From the NCBI RefSeq assembly GCF_001423965.1, contig NZ_LMPV01000012.1:1-64000 (forward strand): a DNA stretch of 64,000 nt, written 5' to 3'. Below are positions 50,807 to 59,268 of this stretch, one piece after another. Every line of letters starts with the position of its first letter. Position 1 is the stretch's first letter. The position numbers were made by a program, and so were the translations under genes. The notes beneath the pieces are model-generated. The model saw nothing but the letters and a program-made list of their open reading frames with translations, was not told the DNA's origin and searched no databases. Source of the stretch: Exiguobacterium sp. Leaf196. Lineage in GTDB: Bacteria; Bacillota; Bacilli; Exiguobacteriales; Exiguobacteriaceae.

Positions 50807-52174
50807 TTGGAACAGCAAGGATTAAAACGGGATTTATCGAATCGTCATGTACAGTTGATTGCCATTGGTGGAACGATCGGAACGGGTTTGTTTTTAGGAT
50901 CAGGTAAAGCGATCCAACTCGCCGGACCATCGATCATTTTTGCCTACTTACTCGTCGGGATCGCGATCTTCTTCGTCATGCGGGCACTTGGGGAATTGTT
51001 ATTGTCAAAAGCAGGTTATCAGTCACTTACGGATATCGCAGAAGATTATCTCGGACCACGTGCCGCATTCGTGACCGGTTGGACGTACTGGTTCTGTTGG
51101 ATTATGACAGCGATGGCGGACATCATCGCTGTCGGTGTGTACGTCAAGTATTGGTTTGATATCCCGCAATGGATTCCAGCCGTACTCGCGCTCTTGATTT
51201 TACTTGGCTTTAACTTATTGACCGTTAAATTGTTCGGTGAACTTGAGTTTTGGTTCGCCTTGATCAAAGTCGTGACGATTCTTGCCTTGATTGGTGTCGG
51301 AATCGTCTTGCTCGCAATCGGTTTTAAAACGGACGCCGGTCCCGTGACGGTCTCGAATCTCTGGTCGCATGGCGGATGGATGCCAAACGGGATTTCTGGA
51401 TTCCTGCTATCGTTCCAAATGGTCGTCTTTGCCTATGTCGGCGTCGAGCTCGTTGGGGTATCCGCAGCGGAGACAGCGGATCCGAAGAAGAACATCCCGT
51501 CCGCGATCAATAAGATTCCGCTCCGGATTCTGTTCTTCTATGTCGGTGCCTTGCTGATTCTCTTGATGATCAACCCATGGACAGGATTAAGTGCAACAGA
51601 AAGTCCGTTCGTGAAGACGTTCAGTTTGATCGGGATTCCGCTCGCAGCAGGAATCATCAACTTCGTCGTACTGACATCCGCTGCTTCTGCATGTAACAGC
51701 GGAATGTTCTCGACTAGCCGGATTCTGTATAACCTGGGAAATCAACAGCAAGCGTCGAACAAGTTCTCGAAGTTGAACAAAAATCATGTTCCAGCAAACG
51801 CCTTGTTCGTCTCGACGATCGTCGTCTCAGTCGGTGCTTTGCTCAGTAAGCTGTTACCGGGACAAGCGTTCAGTATCGTCACGACGATCAGTGCAATCTG
51901 CTTCATCTGGGTCTGGGGTGTCATCCTCGTCTGTCATCTCCGGTACAAGAAACAAAATCCGGAATTACATGCAGCATCGACATTCAAAGCACCATTGACA
52001 CCATTCGTCAATTACCTCGTGCTCGGATTGTTTGCAGTCATTCTCGTCGTCATGCTGTTTGCTGACGACACACGTCCAGCCTTGTTGCTGACACCGGTCT
52101 GGTTCCTCGGACTATTCGGACTGTATCACCTCCGGAAAAAGAAACAACAAGCAGCTAATCAAAAAAGTGCGTAA
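50807..52174 (+). CDS. Amino acid permease (APC family, probable glycine/alanine uptake)
   Basis: A 455-residue membrane transporter with about 12 helices. The APC signature begins RHVQLIAIGGTIGTGLFLGSG, with FAYVGVELVGVSAAETADPKKNIPSAI in the middle. It belongs to the amino acid/proton symporters of the CycA/AnsP/RocE type. The TTG at 50807 is chosen because AAGGAGG lies nine bases upstream; a longer open frame runs back through the terminator. The glycine riboswitch in front suggests the substrate is glycine, perhaps with D-alanine or D-serine as in CycA. The sequence alone would not fix the substrate. Confidence 0.9.
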   Translation: MEQQGLKRDLSNRHVQLIAIGGTIGTGLFLGSGKAIQLAGPSIIFAYLLVGIAIFFVMRALGELLLSKAGYQSLTDIAEDYLGPRAAFVTGWTYWFCWIMTAMADIIAVGVYVKYWFDIPQWIPAVLALLILLGFNLLTVKLFGELEFWFALIKVVTILALIGVGIVLLAIGFKTDAGPVTVSNLWSHGGWMPNGISGFLLSFQMVVFAYVGVELVGVSAAETADPKKNIPSAINKIPLRILFFYVGALLILLMINPWTGLSATESPFVKTFSLIGIPLAAGIINFVVLTSAASACNSGMFSTSRILYNLGNQQQASNKFSKLNKNHVPANALFVSTIVVSVGALLSKLLPGQAFSIVTTISAICFIWVWGVILVCHLRYKKQNPELHAASTFKAPLTPFVNYLVLGLFAVILVVMLFADDTRPALLLTPVWFLGLFGLYHLRKKKQQAANQKSA

Positions 52175-52177
52175 GCC

Positions 52178-52215
52178 AAAACAAGCCGGTCGGACCTAAT
52201 CCGACCGGCTTGTTT
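52178..52215. terminator. Bidirectional terminator between permease and photolyase
   Basis: A 16-bp perfect stem (arms AAACAAGCCGGTCGGA and its complement) with a short loop. It touches the stop codon of the convergent photolyase gene. Confidence 0.85.
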
Positions 52216-53744
52216 CATGGTGTATCGAAAGCACCATCCTGTAGTTGTTTCCGAAGTGCTTTAGCTTTCTTTCGAATATCGCGTTTGCTGTCCGCATCGC
52301 GCTTTCCCCATTGCCGATACATCATCGACATCCGCTGATTATCAGCGAAGCGTTTTTCATGCCGGTCGATGAAGTCCCAGTACAAGGCGTTAAACGGACA
52401 GGCATCCTCTCCGAGCATGTCCTTTTGATGAAACGGACATCCCTTGCAATAATCACTCATCTTATGGATGTAATTCGCCGAAGCGATGTACGGTTTAGTC
52501 GATAATGTTCCTCCGTCGGCATGAAGCGCCATCCCGAGGACGTTCGGTAAGACGACCCAGTCATAGGCATCGATGTACATCTCGTTGAACCAATCTGCCG
52601 TCTGTTGCGGCGAGATCGCAAACAGATTAGCGAAGTTCCCGAGCACCATCAAGCGCTGGATATGGTGATTATGGGCATGCTCGACGACAGGACGTAACGA
52701 TTCAGCGACACAGTTCATGTTCGTCTTCCCGGTCCAGAAAAAGTCCGGTAGATCCGCTTCATGCCGTAGCACATTGACGGAAGCGTAGTCTGGCATCTCG
52801 GCTAGATAGACGGCACGCATGTATTCGCGCCAGCCGAGGATTTGGCGTATGAAACCTTCGACCGCATTGAGCGGAGCATCCTGTTCTTCAAGTGCTGCCT
52901 CGACTTGACGAATGACCTCTTCCGGTGTCAGTAAGCCGAGATTGATTACTGCTGACAAGAGCGAATGCGATAACGTATCTTCCCCGGTCAGCATGGCGTC
53001 TTGATACGTCCCGAACGTCTCAAGCCGCTCTTCGATGAAACGATGGAGAGCCTGCATCGCTTCCTTTCGCGTAACCGGCCAATGAAAGGAATCAAGTGCT
53101 CCTGGATGATCGGAAAAATCACGCTCGACCTTATCGATGACATCCCTTGTGATGTGGTCAGGACGAAACTGAACGGGATCCGGAAACGTCGTCCCGGACT
53201 TCGCCGGTTTCCGGTTATCGGCGTCAAACGACCACTTTCCACCGATCGGTTTAGAGCCGTTCATGAGAACGTTTCGTTCCTTGCGCAGTTTGCGATAAAA
53301 CCGATCCATCTTGTATGGCTTGTCGCCAATTGCTTCGACCGCTTCTTCCTGTGTCAGTAAAAACAACGGCACATCGGAACAAACCTCGACCGTGATTTTC
53401 TTCGGTAAAGCGTCTTGCCACTTATGCATCGCCTTGCGCATCGGTTCGTCCGTGATCGCTGTATAAAATACATGATCCGGATCATGATCTTTCCGGTGCG
53501 CCTGGAATGCCTGATCGAACGAATCGGCTTCCCGGTAATCGACAGTGAAGCCCTTCTCGCGCAGTTCTTCCGCAAAATGTCGCATCGCTGAGAAGACGAG
53601 GACGAGCTTTTGTTTATGGTACGTCTTCCACTTGGAGCGCGAGGTCGCTTCGACCATCAGGATGACGTCGTCTTGTTTGTTTGCTTCCTGTAATAAAGGG
53701 AGATCGTGATTCAATTGATTGCCGAATATCCAGCGTGTCGCCAT
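52215..53744 (-). CDS. Iron-sulfur (6-4)-type photolyase / bacterial cryptochrome (PhrB/FeS-BCP family)
   Basis: A 509-residue flavoprotein of the FeS-BCP group, whose Agrobacterium member PhrB repairs (6-4) photoproducts with blue light. It begins ATRWIFGNQLNHDLPLL. It has the helical FAD-binding half with GWREYMRAVY and MVLGNFANLFAISP. Four Cys fit the [4Fe-4S] site: one in NMNCVAES, then CKGC, then one 13 residues later in DACPFN, the same spacing as PhrB. The start (MATRW) is fixed by AAAGGAGG; an upstream in-frame extension is not homologous. Single gene. Confidence 0.92.
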   Translation of the reverse strand: MATRWIFGNQLNHDLPLLQEANKQDDVILMVEATSRSKWKTYHKQKLVLVFSAMRHFAEELREKGFTVDYREADSFDQAFQAHRKDHDPDHVFYTAITDEPMRKAMHKWQDALPKKITVEVCSDVPLFLLTQEEAVEAIGDKPYKMDRFYRKLRKERNVLMNGSKPIGGKWSFDADNRKPAKSGTTFPDPVQFRPDHITRDVIDKVERDFSDHPGALDSFHWPVTRKEAMQALHRFIEERLETFGTYQDAMLTGEDTLSHSLLSAVINLGLLTPEEVIRQVEAALEEQDAPLNAVEGFIRQILGWREYMRAVYLAEMPDYASVNVLRHEADLPDFFWTGKTNMNCVAESLRPVVEHAHNHHIQRLMVLGNFANLFAISPQQTADWFNEMYIDAYDWVVLPNVLGMALHADGGTLSTKPYIASANYIHKMSDYCKGCPFHQKDMLGEDACPFNALYWDFIDRHEKRFADNQRMSMMYRQWGKRDADSKRDIRKKAKALRKQLQDGAFDTP

Positions 53745-53989
53745 AAGTGTTCCTCCTTTTACTTTCGTTATATGATTACCGTTTTTCGTCAAAGTCATGC
53801 CTGATTGTGTGCCGGCTAACGAACATCTTCTTATTCTGAATCATCGCTTTTGCACATTTCTGAATGTAAAAGAAGTTCCTTTCTGTGCAAGCTATGATAG
53901 GGTTATAATGGAAAGGTAAGTTGTCGTCATGAGGGGGAAGTTTTTCATGACAGGTAGTCCATAATATCAACGGGGATAGGAAGGATATC

Positions 53990-55483
53990 ATGAGCAGTAT
54001 GCCTAAAAAAACAGACGTTATTTTAATTGGTGCCGGAGTCATGAGCGCGACGTTAGGGGTCTTGTTAAAAGAACTCGCGCCTGAGATGAACATCAAGGTA
54101 TTCGAGAAACTCGCGAGTGCCGGGGAAGAGAGCTCGAATGAGTGGAACAATGCAGGAACAGGTCACGCCGCACTATGCGAACTGAACTATACGACGGAAA
54201 ATGCTGATGGTTCGATCGACATCAGTAAAGCGATCAAAGTAAACGAACAGTTCCAACTGTCGCGTCAATTCTGGTCGCATCTCGTCAAGGAAGGTGTCTT
54301 GCCGAATCCGAAAGAATTCATCATGCCGATTCCACATATGAGCATGGTCGAAGGAACGGAAAACGTCGAATTCCTGAAAAAACGATTGGAAGCGCTATCA
54401 GCGAATCCGTTGTTCGCAGGGATGGAATATTCAGAGGATCCAGCGAAATTAGCCGAGTGGATTCCACTCATCATGAACGGGCGGACGTCACCAGAGCCGA
54501 TCGCCGCGACAAAAATCGATTCAGGAACGGACGTCAACTTCGGTGCGTTGACACGAATCCTGTTTGAATATCTCGCACAGCACGATGTAGAGATCAACTA
54601 CCAGCACGGTGTCGAAGACTTGAAGCGTGTTGACGGGGGTTGGGAAGTCAAAGTAAAGAATGAACGGGATCACCGGATTGAGCATCATACGGCGCAGTTC
54701 GTCTTCATCGGGGGTGGCGGCGGTAGTCTACCGTTGCTCCAAAAAACAGGCATCGAGGAATCGAAGCAAATCGGTGGTTTCCCGGTCAGTGGTTTATTCC
54801 TCGTCTGTAAAAATCCTGAAATCATCGAACAGCACCATGCGAAAGTCTACGGAAAAGCGAAAGTCGGAGCACCACCGATGTCAGTACCGCACTTGGATAC
54901 ACGGTACATCGATGGGAAGAAATCACTCCTTTTCGGACCGTTCGCTGGCTTCTCACCAAAGTTCCTTAAGACAGGATCGAATCTTGATTTGATCGCGTCT
55001 GTCAAACCGAACAACGTCTTGACGATGCTTGCTGCGGGAGCGAAAGAGATGGGATTGACGAAGTATCTGATCGAACAAGTCCTCTTGTCGACGGAGCAAC
55101 GGATGAACGAATTACGAGAGTTCATCCCGAATGCGAAGACGGAAGACTGGGATGTCGTCGTCGCTGGTCAACGTGTCCAAGTCATCAAGGATACACCGCA
55201 AGGAAAAGGGACACTCCAATTCGGAACAGAGGTCGTCAGTGCAGCCGACGGATCTGTTGCGGCCTTACTTGGGGCGTCGCCAGGTGCCTCAACAGCGGTT
55301 CCGGTCATGCTCGAAGTGCTCGGAAAATGTTTTCCGTCCGAACTACCGGCGTGGGAAGCAAAAATCAAGGAGATGATTCCGTCTTACGGAATTTCGCTCG
55401 TCGAACATCCAGAACTATTCGAGCAGATTCATGCAGAAACAGCAAAAACGCTTGAACTTGAACAAGGTCAACCGATTCGCTAA
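53990..55483 (+). CDS. mqo: Malate:quinone oxidoreductase
   Basis: A 497-residue peripheral membrane FAD enzyme that oxidises malate to oxaloacetate and passes electrons to menaquinone, bypassing NAD-linked malate dehydrogenase. The FAD motif [13 protein letters not shown] is near the N-terminus. Family blocks [32 protein letters not shown] and [16 protein letters not shown] are present. The ATG follows AGGAAGGAT. A TATAAT lies about 90 bp upstream, without a good -35. It ends at a strong bidirectional terminator. Confidence 0.95.
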   Translation: MSSMPKKTDVILIGAGVMSATLGVLLKELAPEMNIKVFEKLASAGEESSNEWNNAGTGHAALCELNYTTENADGSIDISKAIKVNEQFQLSRQFWSHLVKEGVLPNPKEFIMPIPHMSMVEGTENVEFLKKRLEALSANPLFAGMEYSEDPAKLAEWIPLIMNGRTSPEPIAATKIDSGTDVNFGALTRILFEYLAQHDVEINYQHGVEDLKRVDGGWEVKVKNERDHRIEHHTAQFVFIGGGGGSLPLLQKTGIEESKQIGGFPVSGLFLVCKNPEIIEQHHAKVYGKAKVGAPPMSVPHLDTRYIDGKKSLLFGPFAGFSPKFLKTGSNLDLIASVKPNNVLTMLAAGAKEMGLTKYLIEQVLLSTEQRMNELREFIPNAKTEDWDVVVAGQRVQVIKDTPQGKGTLQFGTEVVSAADGSVAALLGASPGASTAVPVMLEVLGKCFPSELPAWEAKIKEMIPSYGISLVEHPELFEQIHAETAKTLELEQGQPIR

Positions 55484-55528
55484 ACGAAAAACCGTCCGAC
55501 TCTACGAGAGCCGGACGGTTTTTCGTTT
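55482..55528. terminator. Bidirectional terminator after mqo
   Basis: 17-bp arms, AAACGAAAAACCGTCCG and its complement, around a short loop, with T runs on both sides, between convergent genes. Confidence 0.9.
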
Positions 55529-56069
55529 AGCGGAAGCTACGGAAGAAACGTGTTTTCTTTAGAGCAATCCCGACTGGAATCGCAACGAGGATTCCGACGA
55601 CATTTTGTGTGATGTTTCCTGGAATTGAAGCGGCTGGTGCGACCCAGTTGCTGTAGAGAATACCTTCACAAACATAGTAAACAGCAAGCATAACGGGAGC
55701 AGAAACAATCATTGCAAAAATATTTAAGCCTGGATTGTCTCCTTTGTATCGCGAAGACCAGGCGATACGTCCGACAATATATCCTTGGAGTCCTCGAGCT
55801 ACGATTGTAAATGGAGCCCAGAGTGTCCATCCACTGATAAGGTCAAACAAGCCCATGCCGATTGCTCCGGCAATCAGTGCTGTCCGTGGACCGAATAAAA
55901 TCGCAATGAGAAAGAGCATCGCTGTTCCCATATGAACGAGACCACCACTTGAAGCGATTGGCAATTTGATGTTGATAAACAGTGTCGCAACAAGGACAAG
56001 TGCGATCGACATCGCAGTGATAACGAGCTGACGGGTACGAGTGCTAGAATACGGTGCTGCTTTTTGCAT
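55527..56069 (-). CDS. ECF transporter S component (vitamin-type substrate unknown)
   Basis: A 180-residue membrane protein with about six helices. The layout matches S components of energy-coupling-factor transporters: an N-terminal LVITAMSIALVLVATLFIN, then GGLVHMGTAMLFLIAILFGPRTALIAG, then GMGLFDLISGWTLWAPFTIVARGLQGYIVGRI. The conserved Ala-rich surface that contacts EcfT is not obvious. It probably uses a shared EcfAAT module encoded elsewhere. The substrate is uncertain; HMP/pyridoxine-like COG4720 members look similar. The upstream region has TTGACA and the palindrome TGACTGGACTAGTCA (56120-56134), a possible operator. Confidence 0.75.
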   Translation of the reverse strand: MQKAAPYSSTRTRQLVITAMSIALVLVATLFINIKLPIASSGGLVHMGTAMLFLIAILFGPRTALIAGAIGMGLFDLISGWTLWAPFTIVARGLQGYIVGRIAWSSRYKGDNPGLNIFAMIVSAPVMLAVYYVCEGILYSNWVAPAASIPGNITQNVVGILVAIPVGIALKKTRFFRSFR

Positions 56070-56319
56070 GTGGCTAACCTTCTTTATGATAGATTTTAAG
56101 ATATCTTCAATCTATCAGATGACTGGACTAGTCAAAAGTGTCAACTTTGAACTATTTATAGGGGTCAGATTTGAATACAAATCCTCATCTGTTTTTAATT
56201 CCAGAAGAATACGATCTATTGATACAGTTCAGAATGAAAAAATCTATAAAACAGTCGCTCTTTTCCAATGTACCCGTCATTTTTTTCATACAATGAATAG
56301 AGAAGGGAAGGGGAAGTCA

Positions 56320-56889
56320 ATGAAATATCAGATCGCAACAGCCATTGTCATACTTAATTCATTGTTACCAGTCACAACGGAGGCAAAGGAGCAGACGACA
56401 CAACATCAGCGTTATTACGTAGCATACGAGAAAATCTTACAGAAAATAAATCGGACGAATGAAAATGCGGACATGACGTTGCTTGCAGCAGATCAATTCG
56501 CAGACGAGGACTGGGTTTTGCCGAAACGTTTTCAGGAACGGGCAGTCAAACGGTTAAAGCCGTTACGTGTTCAAACGAGTCTAGAGTGGGATAGTGAACG
56601 GACGCTCGAACGTACGCAACGGGAAAACGAAGTCCGGATCATGGGAAATTTCGAGACAGAACTCTTGGAACAGAGTAAACGACAACGATTATCCGATGTC
56701 TTCTCGATGACATCTCTTGCCGTCGATGATGGAAAGTGGACGCAAACCGGATTCTCTGGTACTCCAATCGATGCAGGACAAACGATGGTCGTAACGGTCA
56801 GCGGTACATACGCGAAACAAGGAATCTTAACAAAACATCACATCACGAAAGAATTTCATTGTTCATCGGTTGGTGAAATCTATTATTGA
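56320..56889 (+). CDS. Secreted hypothetical protein, 189 residues
   Basis: A signal peptide is visible (MKYQIATAIVILNSLLPVTTEA). The mature part is rich in Glu, Arg and Gln (RTQRENEVRIMGNFETELLEQSK) and ends in a beta-rich stretch with VVTVSGTYAKQGILTKHHITKEF. No lipobox and no known domain. The ATG at 56320 follows AAGGGGAAG; the open frame extends back to 56041 through the ECF gene's promoter region, but that part is not coding. Single gene between terminators; function unknown. Confidence 0.7.
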   Translation: MKYQIATAIVILNSLLPVTTEAKEQTTQHQRYYVAYEKILQKINRTNENADMTLLAADQFADEDWVLPKRFQERAVKRLKPLRVQTSLEWDSERTLERTQRENEVRIMGNFETELLEQSKRQRLSDVFSMTSLAVDDGKWTQTGFSGTPIDAGQTMVVTVSGTYAKQGILTKHHITKEFHCSSVGEIYY

Positions 56890-56900
56890 GATTGAGATAG

Positions 56901-56935
56901 AAAAAGAGCGAAACTCGGACGAGTTTCGCTCTTTT
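56901..56935. terminator. Bidirectional terminator between the secreted protein gene and ahpF
   Basis: Arms AAAAGAGCGAAACTC and GAGTTTCGCTCTTTT with a 4-base loop, between convergent genes. Confidence 0.9.
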
Positions 56936-56939
56936 CGTA

Positions 56940-58469
56940 TTAATTCCGAATCAAGTGATCGAAAGCACCCAGTGCAGCGGTTGCACCAGATCCCATCGAG
57001 ATGATGATCTGTTTATACGCGCTATCCGTGCAGTCGCCTGCAGCGAAAACGCCTGGTACGTTCGTTGCGCCGTGGCGATCGACTTGGACTTCACCGAACT
57101 TGTTACGGCTCACCGTTTCACCGAGCCAGTCCGTGTTCGGTACGAGACCGATTTGGACGAAGACACCTTCGAGCTCGACGTGACGTTCGACGTTCGTTTC
57201 GCGTTCGATGTATGTGATCCCGTTTACTTTATCCGTTCCTGTGATTTCCTTCGTCTGTGCGTTGACGACGACCGTGACGTTCGGAAGCGAAGCGAGGCGT
57301 TCTTGAAGAACAGCATCCGCTTTTAGTTCCGGTGCGAATTCAAGAACCGTGACATGCTTGACGATTCCCGCGAGATCGATGGCTGCTTCGATCCCTGAGT
57401 TTCCGCCACCGATGACCGCGACACGTTTTCCTTCGAACAATGGACCATCACAGTGTGGGCAGTAGGCGACGCCTTTGTTCTTGAATTCGAGTTCGCCTGG
57501 GACACCAACGTTACGCCAGCGTGCACCTGTTGAAAGGATTAAACTTTTCGTCTTCAAGACGGCACCGTTCTCGAGCTCAAGCTCAAGGAGGTCCTTCTTC
57601 TCAAGACGAGTTGCTCGTTGCAGGTTCATGACGTCGATGCCATATTCCTTAACGTGCTCCTCAAGACTTGCGACGAGTTTTGGTCCTTCCGTGTACTTCA
57701 TGCTGATGAAGTTTTCGATGCTCATCGTATCCATGACTTGTCCACCGAAGCGCTCTGCGACGATTCCTGTCCGGATGCCTTTACGAGCTGCATAGATGGC
57801 AGCACTCGATCCAGCTGGACCACCACCGACGACGAGGACATCGTATGGATCTTTATCAGCGAAATCAGCAGCATCGGCACCTGTGCCAAGCTTCGCAAGG
57901 ATTTCTTCAAGTGACATCCGTCCATTACCGAACGCTTCGCCGTTGACGAAGACCGTCGGAACAGCCATGATCTCTTTTTGTTCGACTTCTGCTTTAAATG
58001 CCGCGCCATCAATCATCGTGTGACTGATGTTCGGGTTGAGGACACTCATAACGTTCAACGCTTGTACGACATCCGGGCAGTTGTGGCAGCTCAAGCTGAT
58101 GTACGACTCGAAGTGGTACGTTTCTTGAATGCCTTGAATCTGCTTGATGACGTCCGCGTCGACCTTCGGTGCTCGACCGCTGACTTGTAGCAGAGCGAGG
58201 ACGAGGGACGTGAACTCATGACCGAGTGGAATTCCCGCGAACGTGATGCCGCTTGTCTCACCGACACGGTTGACTGTGAAACTTGGTGTCCGGGGAAGGC
58301 TTGCCTGCTCGACGGAGATGCGTGGTGTCATGCTTGCGATCTCTTCGACGAGTGCGCTCATCTCAAGCGAGACGGCGTCTGTCCCAGCACTAACGGCTAG
58401 GACGAGATCGCCTTCGAGAAGCTCGAGGTATTGCGCGAGTTGTGCTTTAATGTCTGGTGCTAAAGCCAT
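56940..58469 (-). CDS. ahpF: Alkyl hydroperoxide reductase subunit F
   Basis: A 509-residue NADH-dependent flavoprotein disulfide reductase that recharges AhpC. The N-terminal tandem thioredoxin-like domains carry one CxxC (SCHNCPDV). The C-terminal thioredoxin-reductase-like part has VVGGGPAGSSAAIYAARKG, the redox pair YCPHCDGPLF, VIGGGNSGIEAAIDLAG and VFAAGDCTDSAYKQII. AAGGAGCGG precedes the ATG. It follows ahpC by 14 bp; cotranscribed under the PerR-like site. Confidence 0.97.
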   Translation of the reverse strand: MALAPDIKAQLAQYLELLEGDLVLAVSAGTDAVSLEMSALVEEIASMTPRISVEQASLPRTPSFTVNRVGETSGITFAGIPLGHEFTSLVLALLQVSGRAPKVDADVIKQIQGIQETYHFESYISLSCHNCPDVVQALNVMSVLNPNISHTMIDGAAFKAEVEQKEIMAVPTVFVNGEAFGNGRMSLEEILAKLGTGADAADFADKDPYDVLVVGGGPAGSSAAIYAARKGIRTGIVAERFGGQVMDTMSIENFISMKYTEGPKLVASLEEHVKEYGIDVMNLQRATRLEKKDLLELELENGAVLKTKSLILSTGARWRNVGVPGELEFKNKGVAYCPHCDGPLFEGKRVAVIGGGNSGIEAAIDLAGIVKHVTVLEFAPELKADAVLQERLASLPNVTVVVNAQTKEITGTDKVNGITYIERETNVERHVELEGVFVQIGLVPNTDWLGETVSRNKFGEVQVDRHGATNVPGVFAAGDCTDSAYKQIIISMGSGATAALGAFDHLIRN

Positions 58470-58483
58470 CGCGAATCCGCTCC

Positions 58484-59047
58484 TTAAATTTTTCCGACGA
58501 GGTCAAGGCTTGGTGTGAGTGTTGCAGAGCCTTCTTCCCATTTCGCTGGGCAGACTTCGCCTGGATTGTTACGTACATATTGTGCTGCTTTGATTTTGTT
58601 GACGAGTGTGCTTGCATCACGACCGATGCCGCCTGCGTTGATCTCAACTGTTTGGATGACGCCGTCTGGATCGATGATGAACGTACCGCGGTCAGCAAGA
58701 CCATCTTGTTCGTTCAGGACTTCGAAGTTACGTGAGATGACGTGTGATGGGTCACCGATCATGACGTACTCGATTTTACCGATTGTTTCTGATGTTTCGT
58801 GCCATGCTTTATGTGTGAAATGCGTATCTGTTGAAACAGAGTAAACTTCAACGTCAAGCGCTTTGAGTGTTGCGTATTGGTTTTGAAGATCTTCGAGTTC
58901 TGTCGGGCAAACGAATGTAAAGTCTGCAGGGTAGAAACATACGACACTCCATTTACCGCGAAGGTTGGCATCCGTTAGGTCAACGAATTCTCCGTTGTGG
59001 AATGCTGATGCACTGAATGGTTTTACTTCACTTCCGATTAAAGACAT
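58484..59047 (-). CDS. ahpC: Alkyl hydroperoxide reductase subunit C (peroxiredoxin)
   Basis: A 187-residue typical 2-Cys peroxiredoxin that reduces H2O2 and organic peroxides. The peroxidatic Cys lies in [14 protein letters not shown], the resolving Cys in GEVCPAKW, and the decameric-interface segments are normal. The ATG of [11 protein letters not shown] follows GAGGAGG; the 24-codon upstream extension overlaps the operator region and is not coding. It heads the ahpCF operon. Confidence 0.97.
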   Translation of the reverse strand: MSLIGSEVKPFSASAFHNGEFVDLTDANLRGKWSVVCFYPADFTFVCPTELEDLQNQYATLKALDVEVYSVSTDTHFTHKAWHETSETIGKIEYVMIGDPSHVISRNFEVLNEQDGLADRGTFIIDPDGVIQTVEINAGGIGRDASTLVNKIKAAQYVRNNPGEVCPAKWEEGSATLTPSLDLVGKI

Positions 59048-59120
59048 GATAAAAATCCTCCTCAAGGGTTCTATTTTTAGAATCTGTTCTAGTGCATACA
59101 AGGAATCTGTATTTATCACA

Positions 59121-59135
59121 CTAGAATAATTCTAA
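59121..59135 (-). promoter_or_regulatory. PerR-like operator of ahpCF
   Basis: On the minus strand TTAGAATTATTCTAG, an inverted repeat matching 11 of the 14 fixed positions of the PerR box TTATAATNATTATAA. A TTGACA element lies further upstream on the same strand (59168-59173). Confidence 0.65.
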
Positions 59136-59215
59136 TCTAATACTAATTTCATATAGACCAACACTTTTGTCAAGGTATAATCAGCAATTTCTTATTTCAG
59201 GAAAGATTGTGTGAA

Positions 59216-59258
59216 CAAAAAAAGAAATCCCGACTCCTAAATGAAACAGGAGTCGGGA
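59216..59258 (-). terminator. Terminator of the gnt operon
   Basis: Arms TCCCGACTCCT and AGGAGTCGGGA flank a 9-base loop, followed on the minus strand by TTTC and a run of T. Confidence 0.9.
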
Positions 59259-59268
59259 GCTGTATTCT

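Noticed and set aside
56041-56319. N-terminal extension of the 189-residue secreted protein
   Set aside because: It overlaps the ECF gene's start and promoter, while a signal peptide and a good ribosome site mark the start at 56320.
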